Positions 14,027 to 25,387 of a DNA stretch of 64,000 nt are shown piece by piece. Each line of letters begins with the position of its first letter. Positions within the stretch are counted from its first letter, which is position 1. The stretch comes from Marsupella aquatica (Eukaryota; Marchantiophyta): the NCBI GenBank assembly GCA_973895155.1, contig OZ316896.1, positions 23,126,001 through 23,190,000 of the forward strand, read 5' to 3'. A program made the position numbers and the translations under genes. The notes below the pieces were generated by a model, which was given only the letters and a program-made list of their open reading frames with translations, had not been told where the DNA came from and made no database searches.

Positions 14027-14620
14027 GTTGTTTATCGTTCATTCATAGATATCTCGATTACGACGGGGACGACATAGTTACAACATTGCACTAGAAGTAG
14101 TCACGAAAACACAAATGTCTAATGCAAATACTCAAGAAATTGAAAGCACATTATCTGTCATTGTGTCCTACAAACTGACATTCACACTTTAACTGTAACT
14201 ATTGAAGAGAAACAAATGAAGTTAGACACATATGGGACCGGACCAGCCTATCGTTGATCCCATGATTGTCATCATGAGAGAAATTAGGCGCAAGAAGGAT
14301 GAAGAGATGACAAACGTGTAGGGGTTTCGTGCAGATGGTCCATTTCCTCAAGAGACACCAATCGAAACCACAACCCTTGGCACCAAATCTGCTCCAAAAA
14401 CAAAGCACACGGATCAACCTCTCTCTATTGTAACGAAAAGTCATACCTGTTCGTGTGTCATAACTCATTGCAAGTCATGTGAATAATAACGTGTTCTTTC
14501 CCATTTCCCTTAGCAGATCAATATGACCGGTAGTTTCCAGAATTGGCTTAATCTAGTTAATGGGAAACAATATGTACCCGCATCTAATTGTTCTCATAAC
14601 ACACTGAAAGGGTTTAGTGA

Positions 14621-14635
14621 CCCTAAACCCTAAAC
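14621..14635. promoter_or_regulatory. Tandem telo-box-like motif (CCCTAAACCCTAAAC)
   Basis: Two telomere-type repeats lie about 600 bases upstream of the protamine-like ATG. A reverse-complement fragment GGGTTTAG lies just before them at about 14610. This could be a regulatory telo-box or a short interstitial telomere repeat. Confidence 0.4.
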
Positions 14636-15196
14636 TGGCCAAAACCCCAAATAAAGAGAAATGCAACTCATTTTACAACACGAGTAATATTCGACTGAAA
14701 GGAGTATTGTTGTGAACAGTCCTGCCCCCAAGAGTAACACCTATTAATTATTGTTGTGATCCTGATCTAATGCAATTCTGACCTCACATTCATGTGACAA
14801 TATTAGCCGACATTGTCTCAACATCTCTGAGTTCCTATTTGAGTTTATGATATATTTGCATGATTTCCAATAATATCTAGCGTTCCACTATCTTCTGGGG
14901 AGAGAAGAGCAAGAGCCTAGAAGTGAATGAAATGAACCTTTTGCTCGTACTAGTCTGCACATTAATTATGGATCCTGACTCGTTAGGGTGTCTTCTTTCT
15001 AGCAAATCCTTTACTGACAGTTTCACTGGCCTCCAAAAGCGACATGCTTTTCTAGAGCAGACAAACGACATAATTTGAAACAAATTAAGATGATCTCAAA
15101 ATCTGCCCTCTTCAATTTAATCAGTTTGGTTCCCAATTTTGTTGTGCAGCTCTCTTCCTTTCAATTGACATTTTTCAGCTCTAAGTGACACTTTGT

Positions 15197-15322
15197 TGGC
15201 ATGGGCTTGATTAGGCAGATTCTTCTCCTTTTGAGAAATTAAATCGATGGGTTTTCCCCGTGGGCTTGATTAGGCAGATTCTTTTTGTTTTGAGAAATCG
15301 GTGGGTTTTCCCGGACCAGAGT
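15197..15322. repeat. Imperfect 62-bp tandem duplication
   Basis: TGGGCTTGATTAGGCAGATTCTT ... GTGGGTTTTCCC occurs twice in tandem. Confidence 0.8.
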
Positions 15323-17952
15323 CCGCAGGCCAGTCTTACTGGTGCTCAAGCACTATGGTGGGCTTGGATTCTGGAAAAGAGATTCCCATCACTCCAATCA
15401 TGTCAGTTGTCCAAAATGCCTAAATAGACTTTGCAACTCAAATTTATCAAACTCTTATATCTACTCTAGTAGAGTATGTTGTATTCGTACACTGCAGATT
15501 TGGGTTGGATTTCATGAGGGTTGTGTTCAATAAGGTTAGATACAACTGTCGGAGCATCATTTTCTCAATTATTTCCCTCTTGTCATTTTATAAGTTTCAA
15601 AGTTCTTGAATGAAATGGTCTGTGACAAAAGTGAAATTAAAGTAGTCCCCGTGGCCTTCAGCATTGTATAAATATATGGGTGAATGTCAATTTGTACCAA
15701 ACAAATGCTCAGATGGGCCACTCCCATGAATTTTGCATCCCTGATGGCCCAGGCCAACCTTTAACACAAAATGTAAGTGAATTATCTATTCAATTCATAT
15801 TTTCTTTGCGAAAAAGAGAAGTACTATCTGAGTACAAAAAAACGTTCCTTTTCAGTCTTTCCCAGATGTGCAACTCCATCCCAGCATCTAGCATCGATCT
15901 GGGCTTATTTTCAGGTCCATGAGGGCTTCAGTTCCCAAATAGCACTCGCTGCAATCTTAATAAATATTTAGATGTGTTTCAATCATACAGTTTTATAAAC
16001 TTCTCAAATGTGATTTTGTGTATACTTTACATTAGAGCCTTAATGTTTGTACCTTACAAGGATGCTATGATGAAACTGTCATTCTAGGATGAGAAGCCAT
16101 CATTCGGCGACGTGGGTTACAATCATATGGCAAGGCAGCCCATACACATGTATTTGATCTGCTGGTCAAACGCGTTCCATCCCACACCCTTGCGAAATTG
16201 CAGGCCAATAGTTTTCAGCTGCCTGACTTATCGAACCAGAGCCTCAAAGCTGCTGCAGGCAAGGCTATTGGCATACAACAGCATGATGGCGTCAGGGCAA
16301 AAGAGGGATTTTGCTGCCGCGGCAAAGACAATTTGAGATTGACCACAACGACTTCAATATGCACTGAAACTATTGAGATGCATGGCCGCTTGCTGCTCCA
16401 CCAGCGTTTTTAACGAGCCCTTTTCTTCACCTGCTGCTGTTGCAGCTTTCTAGCTTGCATCTGATCATTACTAACGTGACTGTGCTTCCCAGTACAGCGA
16501 TCGACAGTCAGCGCCTGGGATACAGCATGATTCTACGTTGTTTTTCATTTTCTCGAGCAGTTGTGCAGTAGGGTGTACAATCCGTCCCAGCAAAGGCTTG
16601 CCCCTAAGAGTACATCCATATTGTCCACTTGCAGATTCGGTGACCATACTAGATATGGACCGACCATATTAGATATGGACGATTACATTCTGAGATTAAT
16701 ATTGCAATGGTAGATAGATTATTCTAGTGTTCTAAGTTTATTGCTATATTTGCTATATTTTTCTTGAGTTTGGTGTTTGTCTACTTTTGCTTTTACTCCA
16801 CTGTATTTTGTTTTGAACTTTTAATAAGTTATATTCTTTACTTTTCCAATCCTAGAATCACAAGAACCACAATTCTATCTTGTTTTACAAGGTATCGACA
16901 ATAGCTAATAATTTTATCTAATTGTTTGTCCATATTGCGGCAGAGGGAAGTTCGAGAGAACGAGCTCGTACATAGGCCCAGGCAGAGCTTCTTCTGCTGC
17001 AGTTTTCTACAGTCAGTCTGTAGCTTGCAACTGATCCCTAGTAAGGCAACAGACGTATTCCCCAGTCAGTGACAGTTCGATCGGAACAGTATATTGTCTC
17101 TGCCATACTGTCTTAATTATCGAACAGCAGCCCGGACCGAGATCCACATTCCACATTCCATATAATTATATTGTTTTGCTTGGCTTCAACGTATCGACAC
17201 TACAGTAGCTGAACGATCGAATGATGTTGTCGAGAGACAGACTGATGGAGTTCCAGAGAACGACCTAGTAGACACTGTGTACTTCCTGGGCTGTACTTAT
17301 TCTAACTCATGAGTCTATCTGATATGGAGATTGCATGACACTGCACATGCTTGCTGGACTCCCGGCTGGACTAGTTGGTGAGTAATATTTGTTAGGTACA
17401 TGCAGTAGTTGACGACGAGCCAGGATAACAAATTGACGACGAGCCAAGATGACCATATCGACGTCGATTCGAGATGCTTGGGGCTTGAGCTGCCACGCAC
17501 CCACCAGAGAGGGTAAAGAGAGGCTGAGGATCGAGCTGAATGGTAATTAAATTGCTGTGATAGTCAGTGGACTATGAGAGGGTACATTACTCACTGTAAC
17601 TCCCTTGGAAATGAGAAAAGGAGAATTAAAACAGCAGGTCTGCATGCTTTGGCCCAGGCTGAGAACGCGATTCTGGGGCTTGAAGAACACGGTATAACTC
17701 ACTGTTCAATGCCTTGCTTTCGAGTCACTCTCTCAACAGATTCCTGAAATTACATATCCAAACTTTCATGCTTGTTATTTCACCATGATCAGGATCCCCC
17801 AAATTCCCTCAATGATAATCCCTCAATGATTTCTTATAAACTCGGAAAATGAGGGAAAAGGACTGTGCCCTGTTTTACAAGGTTTCCTAACACTATTATA
17901 TCGATTAGCCTACAAGGGCCCAAGGGCATATCCTTGCTTCTGCACAAGGATT

Positions 17953-18139
17953 CAAAGTCCATATAATGATTATATTAGAGTACAAGTATTAAAGTACTGA
18001 CTCTAATACACGTGTAGAATACAAAGTACATATGATGATTATATTAGAGTACAAGTATTAAAGTACTGAATCTAATACACGTGTAGAATACAAAGTACAT
18101 ATGATGGTTATATTAGAGTACAAGTATTAAAGTACTCTT
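17953..18139. repeat. 69-bp tandem repeat with internal dyad
   Basis: Units start at 17953, 18022 and 18091, giving an exact 69-bp period and about 2.7 copies. Each contains ATTAGAGTAC...GTACTGAATCTAAT, an inverted pair that could form a hairpin. Confidence 0.9.
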
Positions 18140-20261
18140 ATACATGTGGTTGTTATCCTGTATGCAAATGTACTTTCAGGCATGTAAGAATACATTGGCA
18201 TTATAAAATTTGGCTTTTTGTTGTGGATGAGATGAATTTTTATTACAGCCGGACCCCCATGGGAAGCCCTTTCAATCCAAAATTCCTAGATGCACAAGCC
18301 ACAGTAGCACAATAAATTGGTCACAAACAAGAACAGCTACTTATGCAAGAAGTACCAAATTTGACTATTCTTGTTTGAAACAAGACACAAAAAAAAGGAT
18401 TAGACCCTCTAATAATGTTTCATATAAACAATAAAATAAGTAAAATAAGGGGGAATAAAATAACATTTGGATGGGTTGTGATTGATAGATCAATGTTTTC
18501 TGGTAATCTGTTTGAGTTTTTATTTAATCTACACATTTTTTAAATAATAATGAATAGAAAATAAGTATTCAACTGCTCAACATTTGCCCAAGGTAAGGAA
18601 GGAAACCCAAAAAAAAATTCAACTTTCTCTAACATTTACTAAGGTAACTTAATTAAGAAACACTTTGACTTATTATAGATAGAAGAGTAACAAGCAAAGT
18701 TAGGAAACACCATAACTGTTATTAATGGGCAGAGGAATACACTCTTATTTGTTGTCAATAAAATTGCTTTTAGAGTTAGTGTAAATGGCTTATACAAATT
18801 GCTTTTAAGGTTACAGTCAGGGTCTACTCCTCAAACCTTTTCCTTTGGGTTAATCTTGTTTTTTGTCCTCTTTTTTAAAAAATCATGCAGGAGGGGAGAA
18901 AAAGGGAGCGAATTGGGAGCAAGGTTAGGGAAAAGGGAAAAGGAAAGACCTCCCTTGATGTAGTGGGGCACTACCACTCCCGGCAAGGCCCCAGCCACCA
19001 TTGCCCATCTTGCACTCCCGCTGCCCTGCCATGGCCATGCCACAGCATTGCTTTGCAACAACATCACCCAAAATGACAACGTTGTGTAAGACCATAAAAT
19101 GACTGCAGAGACAATAAGACCTGTTCGAATAGCAACACTTAGTTGCCTCACCTCGACATAATGCCCAAAAAATGTAGCATCAACTACAACATTGCATATA
19201 TTGTCTCAGTAGTGCAATGCACAGGCAATAGGCTATAAGATATCTCAAATATAAGGATGGATCCTGATGCATTGGGAAGGGTTCGTGCTGAGAGGTACGT
19301 GGGCTGTTACCTGCATTGGACACTCTCACGGAAGATTTCACTAGGCTTCTTTACATTTTCTGTTGGAGGTCTGAATCGTCTGGACTCTCCTTCAAAGGAA
19401 CAAACTAACCAAGCTGTTGTAAAAAACTTAAGTGTCGTTGCAATAGTTCACTCTCAATCATGTGATCCGTTTACGATACAGATGAAAGAAACCCATGTCT
19501 CTCGATAGATGAGATTCTTTCGTTGGTGCCAAAAAAGAAGACACATGTCGCCATTGCTCATGATAAACGTTCAATAGTAACCCCTTCCACTCACCTAGTA
19601 GAAATGCATGTCCACAATTACTTCAGATGGATCGAGTGCTTGAGAATAAGATGTGACGAACACTGCATTTAGGGGTGGAGGACTATGTATTTGTTGCTCC
19701 CACGAATTGAAGTATCAGTGGGTAAATCTTCATGTCAGTGTGATGGTGCGCCATTTCCAGAATTTTCCAGAGGGTCATGTCGATGATAGGATTCGCTTCT
19801 CTCAAACACCGTACTGGATTATAATTATAAACCAATGACACGGAGTGAATGATCATAATTATGAAAATGAAGACCGATCATTCTTCGATCATTCCTACAC
19901 GAGTGTGCCATAATGACGCCAAAACACACATCAAGTAGGTGGGCATGGGCTCCCTATTCCAATGCATTTAAGTGCTGCCCCTGTACTGAGACATTAATGC
20001 ATAAAGCACAGGAGAGTGGGCTCAGGGAATCAGGGATGGTCACACGACAGTGAGGATTCGAAAGTAAACGAGGTTTGCAAAGCTTGATTGGCAAATTATC
20101 CGTGCTTAAGTTCTTTCATGTGCACATGCATCGAGCCTGGTAGAGAGGGGCAGCTGAAAATGCCTACGTCACCTAATCTGAGTCGCAAGCACAATCATCG
20201 TGCTGATCATGATCACCTACTCTTACTAATTAAGGCGTCCTAACCTGGATGCGTTCATCAG
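18140..20261. other. Intergenic; no gene supported
   Basis: AT-rich DNA with homopolymer runs and a GC-richer patch at 18880-19080. I recognise no protein and no RNA gene. Confidence 0.5.
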
Positions 20262-20911
20262 TTCATGGCCTTGATCATAATCTCAGTGGAATTCAGGTCT
20301 GCAGCACACTAAATTCATGGCCTTGATCATAACCTCAGTGGATTTCAGGTCTCCGGCACACTAAATTCATGGCCTTGATCATCACATCAGCGGATTTCAA
20401 TTCAGCACGAAAAGCAATCTCGAGGCTCATAAAGAGCCTCCTGTACCGGACTGCCCACATTCCCTGCCCGCTGCCCGTGTTTGTTGCGAATGGTGACACT
20501 ATTTTTTTAAGTGTCACTAGGGTTTGAATGAACCCCACTTTTGGGTGGGGTGATTGTTAAAAGGATCATACATAACTTGCCAGGATTTGACCCCCCCACC
20601 TATCACTTCCCACTCAGACGCTCTACCATCGAGTCCCTAACCCAATGATGAGCACTGCCGTTCGCATATAGTATTTACCCTAATAAAAGCGTCGGTTACA
20701 GCGGGCAACAGGGGCGTACGCACGGGCTAATCATTGCTAAGAAGCATTGATTAGTCTCGATATTGCTTTTCGTCCTTAATGGATTTCAGGTCTACAGCAC
20801 ACTAAATTCATGGCCTTGATCGTAACTTCAGGTCTCCAGCACACTAGCTTAATTCATGGCCTTCATCATAGCATCAGTGGAATTCTGCGTCTGGTCTCCA
20901 GCACACCAAAT
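20262..20911. repeat. 52-bp tandem array split by a DNA transposon
   Basis: Units beginning TTCATGGCCTTGATCAT start at 20262, 20314 and 20366 (period 52). The array resumes at 20781 with two or more further units up to about 20911. The interruption is the transposon at 20400-20780. Confidence 0.88.
20400..20780. mobile_element. Non-autonomous TIR transposon (hAT-like, 8-bp TSD), copy 1
   Basis: The element is flanked by an exact 8-bp duplication GGATTTCA (20392-20399 and 20781-20788). Its ends are inverted repeats: the left end ATTCAGCACGAAAAGCAATC and the reverse complement of the right end ATTAAGGACGAAAAGCAATA agree at most positions over about 25 bp. Removing the element plus one TSD restores a normal 52-bp array unit. 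No transposase is encoded. On the minus strand the core holds tRNA-like boxes: GATGGTAGAGCG near 20619-20630 and GGTCAAATCCTGG near 20579-20592. The 8-bp TSD suggests the hAT superfamily; the class is inferred. Confidence 0.85.
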
Positions 20912-21271
20912 TCCTATCTCGTACTTGTGTGAATACTATTCGTGCCTGTGCAACAAAGACCTGGTACTTCTTTTCTAAGTATGCGTTCATTCAATAGGTA
21001 CAGGTTGAGTGCAAAAGCCCCATTGGTCAAGCATCGCGGCAATAAATAGAAGCCAAGCTAGTCTTAGCATAACGAGATCAGTGAGCTCTATAGGCATGTA
21101 CTGTACATTTCTAATTTCTTAATTTTTGGTCACTACGTAAATGTATTTATTTATCATATTAAGTGATAAAATAAAAGTTAAAACAGCTTTTATAACAGTC
21201 AGCCAATCGTGAGGTCACGTAGGGTTTTCAAAAGGACACATCCTCCTTCAAGATGTGATAGCCTGCTCTCA

Positions 21272-21615
21272 ATTCACGACCAAACTCAAGCTCGAGGCTC
21301 ATTAAGAGCCTCCGTACCTAGCTGCCCGCATACAAGCCCGGGCGAGTCAAAAAAATTCTAGTGTCAATAGGGTATGAATGAACCCCACTTTTGGGTGGGG
21401 TGAATGATAAAAGTTTCCTGTGCTGAGAGGATTCAAACCTGAGACCTCCCCTGCCCCACTGAGCACCTCTACCATGCAGCCCATAGGCAGCTGGTGACCA
21501 TTTCGAAACGCGCCCAGTATTTAACTTAATTCTCACGTCACGGGAAGTGGGCAGCGGACAGCTTAGTACGGGCTAATCGCATTGATTAGCCTCGATCTTG
21601 AGTCTCGTCCCTAAT
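21272..21615. mobile_element. Non-autonomous TIR transposon (hAT-like, 8-bp TSD), copy 2
   Basis: This is the same family as the copy at 20400-20780. It is flanked by the perfect 8-bp duplication TGCTCTCA (21264-21271 and 21616-21623). The ends are ATTCACGACCAAACTCAAGC and, in reverse complement, ATTAGGGACGAGACTCAAGA. The shared interior includes CCCCACTTTTGGGTGGGG and, on the minus strand, a tRNA-like pair CATGGTAGAGG and GGTTTGAATCC. It has no coding capacity. Confidence 0.85.
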
Positions 21616-21623
21616 TGCTCTCA

Positions 21624-24040
21624 TCAGTAAACTCAGAGAGACATTTGTGTATTAATTTGATTGGTCACCTATAATGGCCAATATACCTAATTTTTCCACA
21701 CTTGTGTACTGAGATTGGTGGCATATAATTGTAATGGTGAACCCTATATGTAGCCTAATGTTTGTGCCTTGCAAGTCTGTCATTCGGGACGAATTGTTGT
21801 TTGTGTTACAATTGATTTCATGTATATGTCCTCCTATATGTCTCCAAATATTGATATGAATATAGGAAATGCAGGCAAGGTGAGCAAGTGTTACCTTAAA
21901 GTGTCACTCGCGCTCTGTAGTCACTTGTGTCATCTATGCAATATGATGTTGTGGTTGAATGTGAAAATGTCATTGTGAATTGGTTCGGTGACTCCCACTT
22001 TAAAAGTTTTATCATATTGGTTGATAATATTTACCACCTCCCTCATATGAAAGCCTTGAGTTCCAACAAGTCTAATTCTAGTTTCATGAAGAATTGAAAT
22101 AGTTGTGATTTCCACAAATGACTCCCATTACTCACTGTCAGCATTTTGACATTTATTATCTTTCTTGATATCAAATGGAATCTGATGTGTTTTGGGTTGA
22201 CTAGGAACTACTTGGAATTAGTTTGTGTACCCCTTGGCTCCCCTTGGCTAATTGACAGCATGCTTATCACAAGCAGTTATCAAAATCAGGTCTTTTCGCT
22301 ACATGCTACCAAATTCTCAAACTACTAGAGTAAGAATTCAATCTGTGGCAAGTCCAGTTGCAATTAGATGAATGTCTGATCAAATAAATTGTATCAGTTT
22401 GTTGAGTTCAAGTTCAAACCATGGCTAGCAGTTTACCTTAATTGCAAAGGGCCAAACATCTTACTCCATGTGCCAATTACCCTTTAACAAGGAAATTATC
22501 AAATTACTTATTTGTCATTATTTACTACATGAATAATACTTTGTAAATATTTGATTTTAAGTTTTAAAATTGGATAAGTAGCTAAAATGGTTACATAGTA
22601 ACAATTTTAATCATCTTGCTCTTTGGGGGGCTCTTTGCATTTCTAATTTTTTACTTTTCTTTTTATGGCATGGCGTCCCAAAATTTACACCCAAATGGCA
22701 CAAACACGAATGAAAACTATAAGTTTGATTCACAAAATTGATAAATCTTGTTTGTTGCGGTTGTTGTTGACGTGACACACTGTGGTTCCAGGAATTTTGG
22801 AAGGGACATCTCATGGGGTCCGTAAAGATCTTTCCTATGAGCCTAATATGGCCAGATTTCATTGAGAAGAAAGGGGCCTACAATTTTCTGAAGATGAGGG
22901 TGTCATTTTCTTTCACATTTCACTAATTGGTGTAATATCTACTATACAAGCAAAAAATGAATGTTTTGCTGCAGTCCATTTGGGTTACAAAAGTCTCTCC
23001 TAGCATTTTGGCAAATATGACTATCCACCAAGGCTTCAGATTATGTACCTCTTTGTCATCTACATTGTTCAAGTTAATTAGTGTTATGCAAAATTACCTT
23101 CATTTCCTTGATACTGTTCACCGTAACTAGTATTAGTAAAAAATTAGTATTAAATTGATTTTGCTAAAAATGATTTTGAGTCCAAATAACACTAATTTTT
23201 GTAGGTTTTTCAGAATAGTTTTTCTCCACTGTTGCTAAAATTGCTAGTAAAAATGGATCTTGAATTCAAAGTAACACTAATTCTTGTGAATTTTTCAAAA
23301 AATAGAATAAATTAATGTTTATCTCACCCTTGCACAATAACACTAATTCATGTGCAAGGAAATAGTGTTAACACAAAATAGTGTGACTGACTCTAATTTG
23401 TGAGTGGACCCTACAAATTGGGCTCTCAAATTAGTGTTAGTGATATTATTACACTAGTGTAGTTCTTTTCTTCTTTCAATGACAGGAGGGTAATCCCCTC
23501 TTTTGGGGGGAACGATGCTACTACTCGAATGCTGGACTTTGCATGATTTGAACTTTCAAGACTGCCACATTAATATCCTCCTGAGCAGAATGTCTACTCT
23601 TCAAGGCCGGGCATGTAATTGTGCATTTCTGCCCTTAGCCCTATCCAAACACTAATTAAACAAAAGGTTTTTGTAAACACTATCCACTCATATCTGACGT
23701 CATGTATTCTCTTGGACCGAGAAGCACAATCTCTACACGCAAATTATTATGAAAAGTGACACTAGTTACGATGCAGGTTTGGCAAAACACTGTACAATTT
23801 TTAAAAAATAAAATAAAATAAAATTACTGTACAATTTGCATGATTGACAAATTATTATGAAAAGTGACACTATTTAAGATGCAGGTAGGAGTGGCTGGCA
23901 ATACAGTTTATAAATTAATCTGCATGATTGGCTGCTCAAAAGTAAGACATAATGTTTAGCTGTTGATAGGGGTGTTAGGCTTCGGCATACTATTGTTAAA
24001 GTATGCGGAAGAAATAGAGAGATAGTTTGATGGACCCCAT
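21624..24040. other. Intergenic; AACACTAATT-rich repeats
   Basis: AT-rich DNA without a recognisable gene. AACACTAATT recurs at about 23205, 23273 and 23339 with spacing of 66-68 bp. It reappears inverted (AAATTAGTGTTAG) near 23433, suggesting a decayed hairpin element. Confidence 0.5.
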
Positions 24041-24255
24041 GAGTGATGATGGACCCTTGATGAGTTTTGATGGACCCTTGATGAGTTTTGATGGACCCTT
24101 GATAGACCTTAAATCAAGGATCCTAAAAACTCATAGGGTCTCATAGGTCCCACTTCTCAATTTAGGGGTCCATCTAGTATTTCCTAAAATAAAGGATCCT
24201 AAAAACTCATAGGGTCTCATAGGGTCCCACTTCTCAATTTAGGGGTCCATCTAGT
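24030..24255. repeat. Two adjoining tandem repeats (24-bp and 76-bp units)
   Basis: GATGGACCCTTGATGAGTTTT repeats about three times at 24045-24105. A 76-bp unit starting AAGGATCCTAAAAACTCATAG follows at 24116 and again at 24192. GATGGACCC and GGGTCCATC make the two parts partly inverted. Confidence 0.85.
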
Positions 24256-25078
24256 GTCTCTGTGCATTCACTCAGATGGAGTTGGTTCTTCATGAGAGTC
24301 CTTGCCTCCTTATTTGCTGGCCTGGTGTAGATTTTCCAGCGGATTTCATTTCTAGGGATGGCCTTGCAGTTGGTTCAATCACCCCACATCCGACCTTCTA
24401 AAATGTTTATAACACTTCCCATCTCCCATCTAGGTTGCGGTCCCTATAACCATGGAGCCTCTGGCTTTCTGGCCCTTCCGTTTACCTGGGCTTTTCCTTT
24501 GTCCCCCCACCCCCTTTATTGGGTCTCTTGCCTCTGGAATCCCATTTACATGTCTGGTGCTTTTTGTTCTTTAGCAGTGATATACATATGACTTGGAGCT
24601 CATTTAATCCAAGACTGACAATTAGACTCGTTTCTCTCACTGGACCAATGTCTTTGTGTCACACTTGTCTTATGAGACCTGGTGCAGGGAGTTCACTTTG
24701 TTCTACTCTGGTAAGTCCTCGAGCAGTCGAGCTCCTGCTAGGGTTTCTCAACCCACAAATTTACAGCTGCTTCTTTGTCCACCTCCAGTTCTCCTTTGTC
24801 CGCCTCCAGTTCTGGTGGAAGAGCAGCTGCTATTTCCACCTACCATCAGAATGCAGGTTCTCAGAAGGTTTCCCTCTGGAGAAAGTTGTAAAGCAAGTTG
24901 GAGTTGGGACAGTCAAAGAAACGGTTGGAGGCCTTCTGGGTGTTCCTATTTAAGGGACCCCGCCATAAATGGATTCACAGGTAACAAGTCCAATAGGGTT
25001 TAGGGGGGTCTAAACATATTTCTATTTGCATTACAAAACAGGTTTTTCCCAGCAAGTTGCACGGTTGCTTGTCTAGGG
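24256..25078. other. Intergenic; decayed repeat-tail motif, no gene supported
   Basis: Contains TTTATTGGGTCTCTTGCCTCTGG near 24514, which resembles motifs near 4954, 36234 and 62755. I recognise no gene. Confidence 0.4.
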
Positions 25079-25387
25079 TCAGTTTCCAGAACCGCCCCCC
25101 TTTTCAAGTTACAACATGTTCCGGATTTGTAGCAGCTTTTTTCACACCTCTGGATATCTGGTGTCACTCAATGTTGATGAACAAAATTATTCAATACTGA
25201 AAAGGGGGGTGGTCTGGAAACATCCTTTTGTGTAATGTTCGTTAAACATTCATAGCCTTGATCTTCACACCTCTGGATATCTGGTGTCACTCTATGTTCA
25301 TGAACAAAATTATTCAATACTCAAAAGGGGGGCGGTCTGGAAACATCCTTTGTGTAATGTTCGTTAAACATTCATAACCTTGATCTT
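25079..25387. repeat. 123-bp tandem duplication with inverted GGGGGG arms
   Basis: A unit beginning CACACCTCTGGATATCTGG starts at 25143 and again at 25266 (period 123) with few changes. Both copies contain AAAAGGGGGG(C/T)GGTCTGGAAAC. Its inverse, GTTTCCAGAACCGCCCCCCTTTT, lies just upstream at about 25082-25105, so a small inverted-repeat element may be the origin. Confidence 0.85.

Larger units (their letters stand above)
14027..17952. other. Intergenic; no gene supported
   Basis: This contains the probable promoter of the protamine-like gene next to 14026. A 62-bp imperfect duplication around TGGGCTTGATTAGGCAGATT lies at 15197-15322. A 20-bp repeat of the type ACCATATTAGATATGGAC lies at about 16645-16681. 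I see no recognisable gene. Confidence 0.5.
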
